This document shows positions 1 through 11,871 of a stretch of DNA of 64,000 bases, piece after piece. Location of the stretch: the NCBI GenBank assembly GCA_033439795.1, contig JAUTDP010000004.1, forward strand, positions 1,488,001-1,552,000, in the 5' to 3' direction. A model generated the notes under the pieces. It was not told where the DNA came from and did no database searches. It worked only from the letters and a program-made list of their open reading frames with translations. Each line of letters begins with the position of its first letter. Within the stretch, counting starts at the first letter, position 1. The position numbers and the translations under genes are program-made. Origin of the DNA: Sordaria brevicollis. Lineage: Eukaryota > Ascomycota > Sordariomycetes > Sordariales > Sordariaceae.

Positions 1-608
1 GTACCCGCTTAACCGTTATAGCCGTTAAAATTTTTAACCTTTAATTAAGAAATATAATTAAAAAACGTTATAAAAAAAGAATAAATATTATACTATAATT
101 ATTAATTAATAATAACGGTAATTAAATTAAATTAGCGGTATAAATTTACAATTATTAACTTCGACCCGAAGTTTAATAATATTGCGATAAAACGGTATAT
201 AATCGGTTAGAAAAAGAAGAAGCGGAAGAAAATCCAATTTTCGGAGGATAATAAGGATTATTATTTATTAACGAAAGCGAAAAATTCCCTCCTCGTTTAA
301 ATAAGAATAAAAATAATCGGTTTTAAAGCCTTCTTTTTCTAAAGGAGAATCCCCGATATTAATACCCCTATTTATTTATATAAATTAAGACGAAAAACGT
401 TCTATTATATTACGTTCGAATATTTCCGGATAATAAATACGTAATTCGTAATAATCGATTAGTTATAAACGTAAAAATAATTTTAAATTTATTTAAATAA
501 TAAAATTAAAGCCGAAAAGATCTTATTATAAATACTTCGGTTAGGACGATTAAATAAATACCGCCTAATAATCGAATTAAAAAAAAAATGGCGAAACGAA
601 TTTATTTA
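1..608 (+). pseudogene. LINE copy A ORF2, C-terminal fragment
   Basis: This is the last 200 or so codons of ORF2, from beyond the reverse transcriptase to the predicted end. It includes the conserved block before the C-terminal zinc-binding motif (about 270-420), seen in the other copies as C-x-C, then RET, then H and C. Here the cysteine and histidine codons are mostly changed to tyrosine codons by C-to-T or G-to-A changes. Many stops interrupt the frame, mostly at former glutamine codons. The function was RNA or DNA binding during retrotransposition, by analogy with the C-terminal motif of Tad-like ORF2 proteins. It is non-functional now. Confidence 0.7.
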
Positions 609-2205
609 TTACTTTTAATTTTCTTTTCTTCCTTTTCTTTTACTTTTATTTACTAATATATTAAAACGAAAACGGAGGAGGATTTCCATTTAGTTAAAAA
701 TTTATCGGGCCGCGAAGGCGACGACCTATTTAATTATTATTTCTTTTTATAATTAATTAAAATTTTTAATATTTTATTATTATTAGCGAATAAATAGTTC
801 TATTCGTCGAATTAATAAATATATTAACGTATAATATTAATTACGAATTAACGCTAAGTGAATTAATTATTATTAATAAGAATGGGATTAATAAAACGAA
901 TAATTAGCGAATTAATTTCTATCGGAGAATTATTATAAGAAAATATATAAATATTATTATTATTCGGAGGAATTTTACTATTACTGCTACGAAGTAAATT
1001 ACTGCTATTATTATAAAATAAATTATTACTATTATTATAGAAGATACTATTTAAAAGAATATAATTGCCGATTAAATTATCTTTATTAGAAAAGAGAAGT
1101 TCGTAATAATTTTTTTAAAAATAATCGTTAACCGATTATTTTTTATAGCGAATAAATTATTTTAAAGTATTAATAAAGTTATTATTAATAAAGCGAAGGC
1201 GAATCGCGCTAATAAACTCTTTAATAACGATATAGAGGCGGATAAAATAATTACGGAATTCGCTATTAATTAGGTCTTTATTAATAACCTTCTCTTAAAA
1301 AATATTATAAAGATTGTAAAAGCCGCGAAATATATCGATTATATAATATAAAATTATTAAAATATATTAAATAGCCTAATTAAATTTATTTAAAAACGAA
1401 TTAAAATAGGAAACGTTAATAATATAAAAAATAGTAATTTATTCGGGTAATTAGAAATATAATAAATCGATTTAATAATAGCCTTTATATAAATATCGTA
1501 ACCCGAAACGGCCGGGAAAGAGAAAAAGGCCTTAATTAATTAAAGGGTATAGGCGAAATATAAAAGAATATAAATATAATTTCAAAGAAATTAATATAAA
1601 GATAAAATATAATAAAGGGAGGATTTACCCTTTTTCTAATATATAAAAAAATTTATTACTAATAAAGCGTTTAATAATATATTCGAAATTAATTTTAATA
1701 TCGGTATTAACCGTATTAAATATAAGGGTTGGCGAAAGAAAATAAAAAGGAAATAAATTTTTGCCTTTATCCTCGTTAAAAATTTCTATTATTTTATAGA
1801 ACGCTTTAATGCGTTTTTAACGGGGAATAACTATTTTAAATCGATTATTATTATTAAAGGAAGGAAAAGCTTAAAAAAACCTAGAAAAATAAAGGGTTTT
1901 TATATTTAAGGGAAGGAAATCCTTATATTAATATAAACCGTAATAGAAACGTAACTATAATAAAGGGAAAAAGAAGATAGAAGGAGTAAAAAAAGGTTTA
2001 ATAATTAAAAAATTTAAAGGCGGTTAAAAAAGCAAACGGGCGGGGGAATAGAAGGCGGAAAGTAATAATAAATAAAAAATAGGACGGCAAATTAAAAAAA
2101 TAAAACGGTTTAATATTCTAATATAATAATAAATAGAAGGGATAAAACGGATATTAATCGTATTGGCGGTAAATATATATTGCGATTATAGAACGCTAAA
2201 GAAGC

Positions 2206-2225
2206 GGCGCGGATAGGTCCGCGCT
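2206..2225 (+). other. 3' hairpin of LINE copy A
   Basis: This is an 8-bp stem with arms GGCGCGGA and TCCGCGCT and loop TAGG, about 125 bases before the 3' end of copy A. The last arm base has gone from C to T, giving a G-T pair. The same hairpin lies at the same place in copies C, D, F, G, J and K. A conserved stem-loop near a LINE 3' end is a plausible recognition site for its reverse transcriptase; that role is inferred. Confidence 0.7.
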
Positions 2226-2349
2226 GAGAAATATAGCCGGGGTTTTTATCCGGGGCGTTTAACGCCTACGGTTTTATCTTACGGGGAATCGGAAATAGAC
2301 CCCATACTATATTAGCGCTATAGATTTAGCTAGGGAATAAGAATCTTAC

Positions 2350-3318
2350 TTATTTGTTTTATTTAAATATAATTAATTATTTAAATTACTATCCTTTAAA
2401 CGAATTTAATTTAATTTATACGGGCGAATTTTTTTTTAAAAGCCTTTACTTATTTATTAAAATAGAAGTCGAATAATAGGTAAAAAATTTCCGTTTTAAA
2501 GTTCTGTACCGGTATAATTTTATACGCCCCGGCGACGATTTTTAAATATTTAATCTAATATTTAATTAATTCGATTATTATCCTTCGGGGTTTATTATAT
2601 ATTTTTATTAGTTAATAAAAAGCTAAAGTTCTATATATAATTACGTTTCGAATATATTTAATATAAATCTCCTTCGCGCGAATAAAGGAATAACTTTAAA
2701 TTTTTATAATTATTTAAATTAATATATTCGTTTAAATTTTTTTTTTTTTTAATAACCTCCGTATAGGTTCGATAATTGAATTTATAGTTTAATTAAACGT
2801 TTAAAAATTTTATTAATTCCGTTAGTTAAAATATAATATTTTTAAATTAAAAAATCCCCGTTCTTAGTACTTTCGTCCGCGTAAAATGTATTAATTCCGT
2901 TTTATTCGCTTCGAATTCTATATTTCTCTCCCTTACTTATTTGGAATAAATTTCCTATATTATTTAAAATATTTTATAATTCTCTTTAATAATTTTTATT
3001 ACGGCGATAATATTAATATCGTCGGCGAAGCCGACTATAATTATATTTTTAACTATAATTAATTTATAATATAATAAAATAATAAAAAAAATGAAAAGAA
3101 TTAAAAAGAAAAGGGAATTTTAAAGTATTCTAGTTTTTATAACGTAAGGAGCGGATATTTCGTCGTCGAAGAAGAGGGAATTTCTTTATTTATTAATAAA
3201 ATTCGCTATTTATTTAAAAATTTATCGTAAGAATTATATTTCCTATAGGGTATATAATAATTATTTATAATTAATTTTATCGAATACGCTTTTAAAATTA
3301 AAGAGTATTAGTGATATA
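2350..3318 (-). pseudogene. LINE copy E ORF2, reverse transcriptase palm and thumb
   Basis: This is part of ORF2 read on the minus strand. The reverse transcriptase active-site box reads VGFADD at about 3021-3035, with both catalytic aspartates intact. The segment runs on to the conserved AYK-type block after the palm near 2530. The frame carries many RIP stops. At 3314-3318 it is cut by the LTR element and resumes at 10579; at its left end it is cut by copy A. Confidence 0.8.
3314..3318. repeat. TSD of the LTR element (left copy, ATATA)
   Basis: The 5-bp target duplication ATATA has its mate at 10579-10583. The uninterrupted site in copies F and H (for example 41291 onward, GCGATATAACGG) has one copy, which fixes both the element boundaries and the duplication length. 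Confidence 0.9.
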
Positions 3319-3625
3319 TATCACAGGCCTAGCCGTAACTGCACGTGATTGGCATATTGCCATTATATATTTGTGTTCGTATAGTGGTCGCTTCCTAAGA
3401 CGTACTACTATATTTAGAATAGTCCCGCCCGTATAGGATATTACATTACTACTTACCGCTTATACGGTTAAGGTTACTTAACCGCGCGTAATTAGCGCGT
3501 TCCCGTCGCGCCCTATAAAGGGCGGGCTTCCTACGTATATTTTCTTCCTTTTCTTCTTTCTTCCTCTATATAATTATATATATTTATATTTATTATTTAC
3601 CTTTATATTAATTATCCTTATAATA
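3319..3625 (+). repeat. 5' LTR (307 bp)
   Basis: This pairs base for base in length with the 3' LTR (10272-10578). Differences are almost all C/T or G/A. The first 95 or so bases are hardly mutated (TATCACAGG, CTGCACGTGATTGG), whereas the last 100 are strongly mutated. A CG-only block around 3481-3530 (GCGCGTTCCCGTCGCGCCC then TATAAAGGGCGGGC) is nearly identical in both LTRs because it has few CpA or TpG sites. Its TATAAA is a candidate promoter TATA box. Confidence 0.92.
3510..3520 (+). promoter_or_regulatory. Candidate LTR TATA box
   Basis: The motif CCTATAAAGGG stands in the middle of the LTR, with its mate in the 3' LTR near 10465-10475. A TATA box in the LTR centre is expected for an RNA polymerase II promoter of an LTR element, followed by the R region. 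It is unchanged between the two LTRs. Promoter function is inferred from position and motif only. Confidence 0.4.
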
Positions 3626-3839
3626 ATTAATTATATTTTTAAAATAATACATTTACGCGTAATTTTATTTTATTCAAAATAAGTCGCTTACTTCCCGCTC
3701 GCCGTATACGAACCGTCGAATTAATATATTTCTTTTATTATTAAATCCCTTTATTTAATTAAATAAGGGAGGGTCTTTATATTTAATAAATAAAAAAATT
3801 TATAACGATTAAATAATTTTAATTATATTATTTTTTATA

Positions 3840-5610
3840 TTTTATAATAGTAATAGCGACCCCGTAATTTTCTCCCTTAATAATACGTCGAATATTCTCC
3901 TTAACGTTCTAATTTTTAATATTAATTTTATTAATTCTAATAACGCCGTTATTTTAAAAACTTTATACAATATTATTAACGGTAATAATAATTTAATTCC
4001 TAACGTTAACGTCGCCTACGTTACCTTTTACGAATTTGCTTCCGATAAAGATATTAAAGAAATCCTTATAGATTTTAATAACGACGAAAAACCCCGCTTC
4101 ATCCTTTATAATTACTTCGACTACGCTTCCTTAATTATTAAAAAAGCCGCCTTCGCGTTTATTATTTAATTATTCGGCCGCGTTTATTAGCGCCTTTACG
4201 ATAATTATATATTTATTCGCAATTAGAATAATAATTTTATGAATTAATTCGATATAATTTTTATCGATTTTAAAAATTTTTAAACGTTATATATTATTCT
4301 TTAGAAAGAATATTCCGATTTTAAAATTTAATATAGTAAATTTAATACCCAAACCGTTATTATATCTTTTAACCTTAATAATTTTAATTCCGCCGTTTTA
4401 AGTATTAATAATATTTATAAATAAACGGTCGCCGACCCCCCCGTTTTTACCGGTTTCGAAAAAGACCCCGCTAAACGTATTCGTATTTTCCACTCTTAAT
4501 ATATAATTATTTAAACCTAATAAATTTACAACCCGATATTATTCTAGGACGAGCGTTAGAAGATTCTACGTATAATTATATTATTCGGCCCCGATTTTAA
4601 GTCCGGTATTAACGATTTTATTAAAATTATTATAACCGAGAATAATAAAAACGTTTAAGAATAGAAAATAGGCGCCGAATTTATATAATATTTAATTAAA
4701 CGTTTCGAAATAATTAATATTAAATAGGATATTTAATATTTTTTAACCGAATATTATTAATTTAATAAAAATTTTATTAACTTTAAAATAGAATTAATAT
4801 TTTTAATAATTATTTACGGCCTAATTAAAGTTTAAAAGGTCGAATATTTAAGAAATAAAGTTTTTAAATGTATTTATAACGTTAGCGTTTATTATAAACC
4901 CCCCGCTAATAACGCTTAGGATAAATAATTAGAAATATATTATAAGATTGCTTATATTTAGGACGATACCGATTATTATACCCGTATAATTTATAGTATT
5001 TTTAATAATACCCCTAATAATAATATTAATATTAATTTTAATAATAATTTTAATTCCGTTATTAATAATTTTAATTCCGCTTCCAACCCTAATAACCGTA
5101 CTATTAATTAGGGCGGTAATAAGATAGATTTTAACGCTATTAGCCTTATTAGTATTATTTACTTTAATATATTAAATTAGCGTATATATAATAGCTTTTA
5201 TTATCGTTACGGCTAATTTAATTATTTAATTAAGGATTATTTTTATTCCGTTAATTATAATCTTCAAAGCCCCGTTAATAAGAATAACCGTTATAATAAT
5301 AATTATAATCGTAGTAAGAATAATAATAATAATAATAATAATAATACCGTTAACGTTCGTAGCGTTAATACCCCCGTTATTAACCCGGTTCCCGCCCCGG
5401 CTATTAATTTAATTCCCGGTTAGCCCGCTAAATAAATTATTAGCGGCGAATATTATAATAATTAGGGAAATATTTAGCCTTTATATATAATTGCGTATAG
5501 AAGCCCGAATTAATATTATTGAAAAAGTAAATTTTAAATTATAAATTAAAGGATTTAGAGGAAATACGAATTTAATTTTTAAATAATTTTATATTTTTAA
5601 ATTTAATACT
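3840..5610 (+). pseudogene. gag polyprotein remnant of the LTR element
   Basis: This is the capsid and nucleocapsid region, read on the plus strand with stops at former Q and W codons. A Ty3-type capsid-like stretch lies in the 4430-4900 region. A zinc knuckle follows at about 5193-5240, with the C-x2-C-x4-H-x4-C spacing still readable as YxxY...Y...Y after C-to-Y and H-to-Y changes, preceded by an N-rich low-complexity stretch. Gag packages the element RNA and forms the particle. The start was not resolved because TpG loss has destroyed ATG codons. The boundary with pol is approximate. Confidence 0.7.
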
Positions 5611-8600
5611 TTTATTATTTTACGTATATACCGGATCGCGTAAAGATTATTATATTATTTTAATAAATAATAATTACTCTATTTACGCCTTTTTAAATTC
5701 TTCGTTTATAAAAAAGAATAACCTTCTACGTTTTAAATTTTTACAATTAAAGAAATTAATCTTTATTAATAAAATCGTTAAAAATATTATTTTTAAAGGA
5801 ATCCGTACCCAATTCCGTATTAATTTTTATATAAAGATTATTACCTTCTTCGTTTACGATATTTTTAAAAATTACTTTATTATTTTTAATTTCCTATAAA
5901 TATAATATTATCAATTTAAAATTAATTATAATAATTATACCGTCTGTTTTATTTAATACCGCGGCCGTTACCTCCTTTTAAATTTTTCTAATAAATAAAT
6001 TATTATATTTAGAAATTTTATTAATCGTATTACGGTAGTAATTATTCGCTTACTATTACGATTAAGTACTTTAATTTTAATTCCGTTATTACTTCCGCTC
6101 CTTAAATCCTTTAAGATAATTTTACATTTAAAGCCCGCTTTTTAAATTACCCTGCGAATAATACCGATCTCCGAATTATTACCTTCTTTTTTAACCTTTG
6201 AGAATAAATTTACTTTAATTCCCTCCCCGATCTTTAAAATTAAGTAATATAATAATTTTCCGCGCTGTATTAATAACCCTGTAAAGGCTTTAATCGTTAA
6301 TCGAGCTGGAATTAAAATATAAGGAATTGTTAGTACGGCCGCCCTTTTCGTTAAAATTAAGAGCCCTGTAATTTACGAACTATATATTCGTTTAAATAAT
6401 TATTATATCTTTATTAGAATAGTACGCCTAATGTAATTATAACGTTTTATCCGTATTAATAACGTATTTAATACGGTTAATATTAAAGAGTTTAACGTTA
6501 TTATATTTAATTATATATACGAGAAATAGAACTTTAAGCCCTTAATTACTAATTACGTCGTATTAAAATAATTATTTACGATTTTAGAATTAACGGACGT
6601 TGAAAAATTAATAGAAGATATAATAAATAATATTATAAATAATAAAGGAGAATAATATAAATACCTTTTACCGCCGTTTATTTATTTATTCGTTGATATA
6701 ATAATTAGTAATACCGATTTTAAGGAAGATAAGGAAGCCGCTATTTTAATAAAAATATTAAATTTAATAGGGGATTTTAGCCGGGATATTCTTATATATA
6801 AAAAAGTCTTTAAATAAATTTATATTATTAAAATTACCGAAGAAGATATAAAAATTTTCCTAAAAAAGAATAATAGGCTTATTAAGTCCGACGATAAAGT
6901 TAAGGTTAAAGTCCTAATTAAATATTATAAAAATATTAAAGTTTTCTTTCCCCGTTTAATAAAAGAAATCCCGCTATATTACGCCTACGATTATAAAATC
7001 GAATTATTACTAGGATAGTAACCGTTTAATATAAGGCCCCGACGTATTACGCCTATCGAGGCGGTTATAATTAAAAAATAAATTAATATTAATTTTTAAA
7101 AGAAATTTATCCGGCCCTCCTAATCCGCCGTTACGGCCCTTATCCTCTTCGTTAGGAAATTTAGCGGCGGAATCCGTATTTATATCGATTACTACGGTAT
7201 TAATAACGTTATTATAAAATCCCGCTATTTATTACTATTAATTAAGGAAATATTTAATACTATTTGTAAAGTAAAAATTTTTATTAAATTCGACGTTATT
7301 ATTATATTTAATTATATTCGGGTTAAAGAGGGATACGAATAATTTATAGCGTTTATTACCCGTTTCGGCCTTTTCGAATTAATAATTTACCTATTCGGTT
7401 TATAAGGCGTATTAAGGACGTTTTAAAATTATATTAATAATATACTTTATAATATTTTAAATATTTATATTATTATTTATTTAAACGATATTTTAATATA
7501 TTTTAATAACGAAGAAGATTACGTCTGTTATATTACGGAGGTTTTAGACCGTATAATTAAAGTAAGCCTTTAATTCGACGTCGATAAGTACGAATTTTAT
7601 ACTACCCGTACGAAATACTTAAGTTTAATTATTATTCCTAATAGTTTCGAAATAGACCCCGAGAAAATTATTATAATTACTATTTAAGAGGCTCCAGATT
7701 CTAAACGTTCCCTCTAACGTTTTTTAAATTTTATAAACTTTTACCGACGATTTATTAAATATTTCTTTATTATTATAGGACTATTATACGAATTTACGAA
7801 GAAGGATATAAATAAAATAACGTAAATATAGATTAAATAATATTAAAAATCGTTCGACGCTTTTAAAAAAATATTTATTACGGGTCCCGTTTTACGAATT
7901 TACGATTAATTTAAATAAATAATTATCGAAACCGATACTTCTAATTGGGTATATAGTAATATTTTTTTATAATATAACGACGAAAGTATTTTACGCCTAA
8001 TTACTTATTTTAATTAATAATATATAATAATTAAAAGTAATTATAATATTTATAATAAGGAGTTATTCGCTATTATTAAAATATTAGAGGAGTAGAGGTT
8101 AAAATTCGAAAGCGTGTAATAACTTTTCGAAATATTAACGGATTATAAAACTTTAAAAACGTTTATTATAAATAAATAACTTTCTCTTCGGTATATACGG
8201 TAGTTTTAATTTTTATTATAATTTAACTTTATATTTAAATATCGATTAAATTCCTTTTAAATCCGATTTAATACCTTTAATTATAAATTAAAGGATATTC
8301 CTTACGAAGGGGACGAATACCTATTCGCCCGTAATAAAATATTTCTCGATTAGAATATATTCGTTAATAGGGTTTGGGTATTAAACGACGTAGAAGCGGA
8401 AACGGATTCCCAAATTAACGTAAGTATGTATTATTTTTATAATTTGGAAATCCTTAACGAGAAGTCCGTAAATAATTTTATTACCGAATTTTATAAGAAA
8501 TCCGTCTTTTTCGTAGACTTTTTAACCTATTTTTAAGACCCTAAACGTTATATTTAATTTAAGGAAGTACGAAAATAAATAATAAAGATTGCGTTTATAG

Positions 8601-9990
8601 AGTACCGAACGGTATAAAGGCGAATTTATTATTATAATACTATTATTATTAATTTAAAGGATATAAAATTATAATTTTAATTAATTTACTATATTTATAA
8701 TACCCCCTTTACGAATTACTTAAATTGCGAAAAAATTTTCTATTTATTATTTTATTCGTATCTTTAATTAAAAATATATTAATCGGTTCGTGTTTATTAT
8801 AAAATATATTTTTAATACGCTAAAATTAAATTATTATATTATTCCCCCTATAAATTATTAAAATTATTAAACGTCCTTTTTACTATTTAGAAGGAGATTT
8901 CTATCGATTATATTACCCTTCTTACCCTATATTTACGCTATAGTTAAGAATTTAAATATATTATTATAATAGTTAATTATTTTATTAAAATACGCTATTA
9001 TATCCCTTACGAAATTTTTATTACCGAAGAATTGGCCGAATGTTTTATTGAACGGATATATAATTTATATAACTTCTTCGATTTTATTATTTCCGACCGT
9101 AATATTTAATTTATTTCGATATTTTAACGCGCTTTATCGGTACGGTTAAAAGTTATATTAAAATTATCTTCCGCTTTCTATTTAATAACGAATGGTTAAA
9201 TTGAACGTATTAACGTAAAAATAAAACGGTATTTAAAAATATATATTATTTAAATATAAAATAATTAAGTCGATTAATTATTATTCGTAGAATTCGTTAA
9301 TAATAATTAAATTTCCGAAATAATTGGAATTTCCCCTTTCTTTATTAATTATAATTTTAACCCCCGTATAAGCGTTGAATTAATAGTATTTTATCCCCCC
9401 GAAATTTCGGCTATATAATAGAAGGAATATTTTAAAGCCTATAAAATCGTTAATCGTTTTAAGGAAATATTCGATTATATTATAATAAACGTTCGAAAAA
9501 TTTAATAACGTTATAAAGATAATGTTAATACCCAATAATCGGACGCTCTAATATATAAATTAGGAAATTGAATTTTATTCGATACTATTAATTTTAATTC
9601 CGGCCGCCCCTATATTAAATTAATACCGCTTTTCGAAGGACCTTTTATAATTACCGGTATTGGTACCTATACTATTACGCTCGAATTCTTTAATAATATA
9701 AAATATAGCCCTACCTTTTATATTAATAAAATTAAACGTTAATTAAATAACGGGTTATTAGGATAATTATAATTAAATAAAAATATACGAGCGAATTATA
9801 ATTGGATTTTAAAGCGTACCGACGATAGTAAAGAGTAAATTAAATAAGAATTTATTAAAATTAATGGTTATAAAAGAGAGGGCCGTTTTTAGGAGTATTA
9901 TATTATATAAATACCCTTTTACGCCCCCGATTAGTAATTAAAGAATAACGTTTTAATATATTTAAAATATATATACCGGTTTTATAAGGA
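5610..9990 (+). pseudogene. pol polyprotein remnant (PR-RT-RNase H-IN)
   Basis: Domains are readable in order. The aspartic protease DSG motif lies near 5655-5690, with the D codon now AAT. The reverse transcriptase includes the conserved VKEG, FGLFE and MPFGL stretches (about 7320-7400) and the catalytic box at 7478-7489, now Y-L-N-D because GAC became AAC. RNase H begins with ETDAS near 7927. The integrase carries SDRG near 9095 and T-N-G-x-x-E-R-I-N at 9188-9214. A GPF-type motif near 9640 marks the integrase C-terminus. A weak chromodomain-like stretch may follow around 9790-9900. The loss of a catalytic aspartate and the many stops show it is dead. Confidence 0.8.
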
Positions 9991-9994
9991 AAAT

Positions 9995-10200
9995 TTAAAT
10001 GCCCTAGTATTATTATAATAGTTCGAAGGAGAGAGGAAATGGAGGAAGTAAGAAGTATAGGAAGTTTGGGAAATAGGAGGAGTACGGGAGGATACGGTTA
10101 TAGCGCCGGAAGAGGCTTTGGAAATAAAGACGGAAATATAATAGGAAGAGTACGGTAGGAGGAGGAAGTTACTACGTTTAAAAATAGCGGTTATAGAAAC
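9995..10200 (+). other. Purine-rich, lightly mutated stretch before the 3' LTR
   Basis: This stretch is dominated by GGA, GAA and AGG words and still contains TGG and TTTGGG sites, unlike the surrounding DNA. One plus frame is nearly open and would encode an E/R/K-rich tail to pol. A strand strongly biased to purines has few cytosines on the plus strand to mutate, which may explain part of its survival. Whether it was coding is not resolved. Confidence 0.4.
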
Positions 10201-10259
10201 TTTTTTAATAAAGATTTCGATTATTTTATATAATAATAATTAATTATATAACTTCTTTT

Positions 10260-10271
10260 AAAGGGAGGTAA
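10260..10271 (+). other. Polypurine tract of the LTR element
   Basis: AAAGGGAGGTAA lies directly before the 3' LTR, where the plus-strand primer of LTR retrotransposons is expected. Confidence 0.75.
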
Positions 10272-10578
10272 TATTATAAACCTAACCGTAATTATATATA
10301 ATTAATATATTGCTATTATATATTTATATTCGTATAATAATCGCTTTTTAAAACGTATTATTATATTTAGGATAGTCCCGCCCGTACGGGATATTGCGTT
10401 ACTACTTACCGCCTATATAGTTAGGGTTACCTAACTGCGCGTAATTAGCGCGTTCCCGTCGCGCCCTATAAAGGGCGGGCCTTCTACGCACACTTTCTTC
10501 CTTTTCCTCTTTCTTCCTCTGTGCAATTATACATATCTATATCTACCATTTACCCTTGCATTGATTGTCCCTGTGATA
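10272..10578 (+). repeat. 3' LTR (307 bp)
   Basis: This is the same length as the 5' LTR. Here the inner (left) end is heavily mutated and the outer (right) 90 or so bases are almost untouched (CTCTGTGCAATTATACAT, CCCTTGCATTGATTGTCCC), the mirror image of the 5' LTR. It ends in CCTGTGATA and is followed by TSD ATATA at 10579-10583. Confidence 0.92.
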
Positions 10579-11732
10579 ATATAACGGCTTTAAATTTCTA
10601 AATTATATATATAGTATTTATAATAATACGGATAGTAAATTCGATCGAATAGTTTATTTAATTATTTATTTAATTTTTTAATAAGAAATTAAATTTTTCT
10701 GCGGTTTAGGTAAATTTTTTAGTAATAAACGCTTTTAAAAAATTTTCCCGACGTTATTTAATAATAAAATTAACTTCTACGCGCCGGCTAGTTTTTATTA
10801 TACGGCGGTTTTCCTTAATTTTTTAAAAACGATTATTTTTATATTTTTAAATTATTATAAGAAATATCCAAAATAAAAATTCGTAATTATAAGAACGGTT
10901 ATAGCCTTTTGGAATAATTCCCTATGAATTTTTAAAAATTTATTCGAATATTAATTGATATTTAATATTTTATTCGGAATTATCCGAAATAAAATACTTT
11001 AAATATCTTTTTTAGTAATTAATTCGTTAATAAATAACGAATTATTAATATTTAAAAGAAGGGTTTAATTGGGTAAATAATTTATAAAGACGTTTATTTT
11101 CGGGAAAAAACGTTTAGCGAAAATATTCGCTTTATTATTATAATTTTCGATTTTTTTTATTCCCTTATATTATTTAAAAATTAAGAATTTAGGCGGGTTT
11201 ATTAATAAATAGTTTTAAGTATAGGCCTATTTTTCGAGGGTTTAAAGTTTATTTAAATTTTTCGACGCTATTTTAACGTTTTTTTATTATATTATTTATT
11301 AAATTCTCGCGTTAATCTTTCTTTTTTTTATCGATATTTCTACGAATTCTATTTAATTTAAAAATATCTTTTCCTTATATTATTTTTACTATTTCCGCCT
11401 CGTATTTTTTATCGTTATTTTATATTTTAATATTTATTATTTTGCTTTTTTCCTTCGACTTTTTTTCCGGTATAGGACGAATTCTTTCGTTATATTTATA
11501 AGTTCTTTATTGAGCCTATCGAATATAAATTCTAATTCCTCCTTCGTATTAATCTTCGTTAAGACCGAAATCCGGCATAACGCCGCTTCTTGCATTTTTT
11601 CTATATTTATTAAATTCTAATTATAACCTTCTTCTATTTCCGCTTTCCTAATTTTTTTTCCAGTATAAATTTAAATTTTTTAAGGATAATAATCCGAATT
11701 AATTTATTTATATTATTATACCCTTTAATATT
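10579..11732 (-). pseudogene. LINE copy E ORF2, segment between endonuclease and reverse transcriptase
   Basis: This continues copy E between the LTR element (left) and copy C (right). On the minus strand it covers ORF2 from just after the endonuclease core to the start of the reverse transcriptase fingers, including the charged, poorly conserved linker. It aligns with copy C at about 14120-15280. Many in-frame stops of RIP type interrupt it. Confidence 0.75.
11721..11732. repeat. TSD of LINE copy C (CCCTTTAATATT)
   Basis: A 12-bp duplication has its mate at 18707-18718. The uninterrupted sequence is seen in copy F near 31800, where the same LINE region continues straight through. Confidence 0.9.
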
Positions 11733-11871
11733 AAACTGCTTTGGAACCGGAAACGCCGATTTCTAGTCGAGGAGCGCTCTAAAACGAAAATTAATAACGG
11801 GAATCGATTTAGGAGGGTCTTTTACGTCCCTTACAATATCCCGCGATAATTACAACGACGACGGTATATCG

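Larger units (their letters stand above)
1..2349 (+). mobile_element. LINE copy A, 3' third (Tad-like non-LTR retrotransposon)
   Basis: This is the 3' part of a LINE that enters from outside the left edge. It aligns along its length with the end of full-length copy C (about 16357-18706). It runs from the end of ORF2 through the long 3' region to the shared terminal sequence GGGAATAAGAATCTTAC. The DNA then changes at about 2350 to the reverse strand of the same family (copy E), so A is inserted in E in opposite orientation. The exact junction is uncertain by a few bases because the TTAC-type tail merges with target sequence TTATTTG. Its 5' end and left TSD lie outside the window. Confidence 0.9.
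3319..10578 (+). mobile_element. Ty3/gypsy-type LTR retrotransposon, RIP-inactivated
   Basis: This is a 7260-bp element with two 307-bp LTRs, a 5-bp TSD and plus-strand gag and pol remains in the order gag, protease, reverse transcriptase, RNase H, integrase. Integrase after RNase H places it in the Ty3/gypsy (Metaviridae) group rather than copia. It sits inside the ORF2 of LINE copy E. Its outermost ends form a 9-bp inverted repeat, TATCACAGG and CCTGTGATA, instead of the usual TG...CA. Frames are broken by many RIP stops. The outer 100 or so bases at each end keep many CpA and TpG sites, while the interior has lost them. Confidence 0.92.

Noticed and set aside
3319..10578. Copia-type LTR element
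   Set aside because: The integrase motifs lie after RNase H, which is the Ty3/gypsy order.
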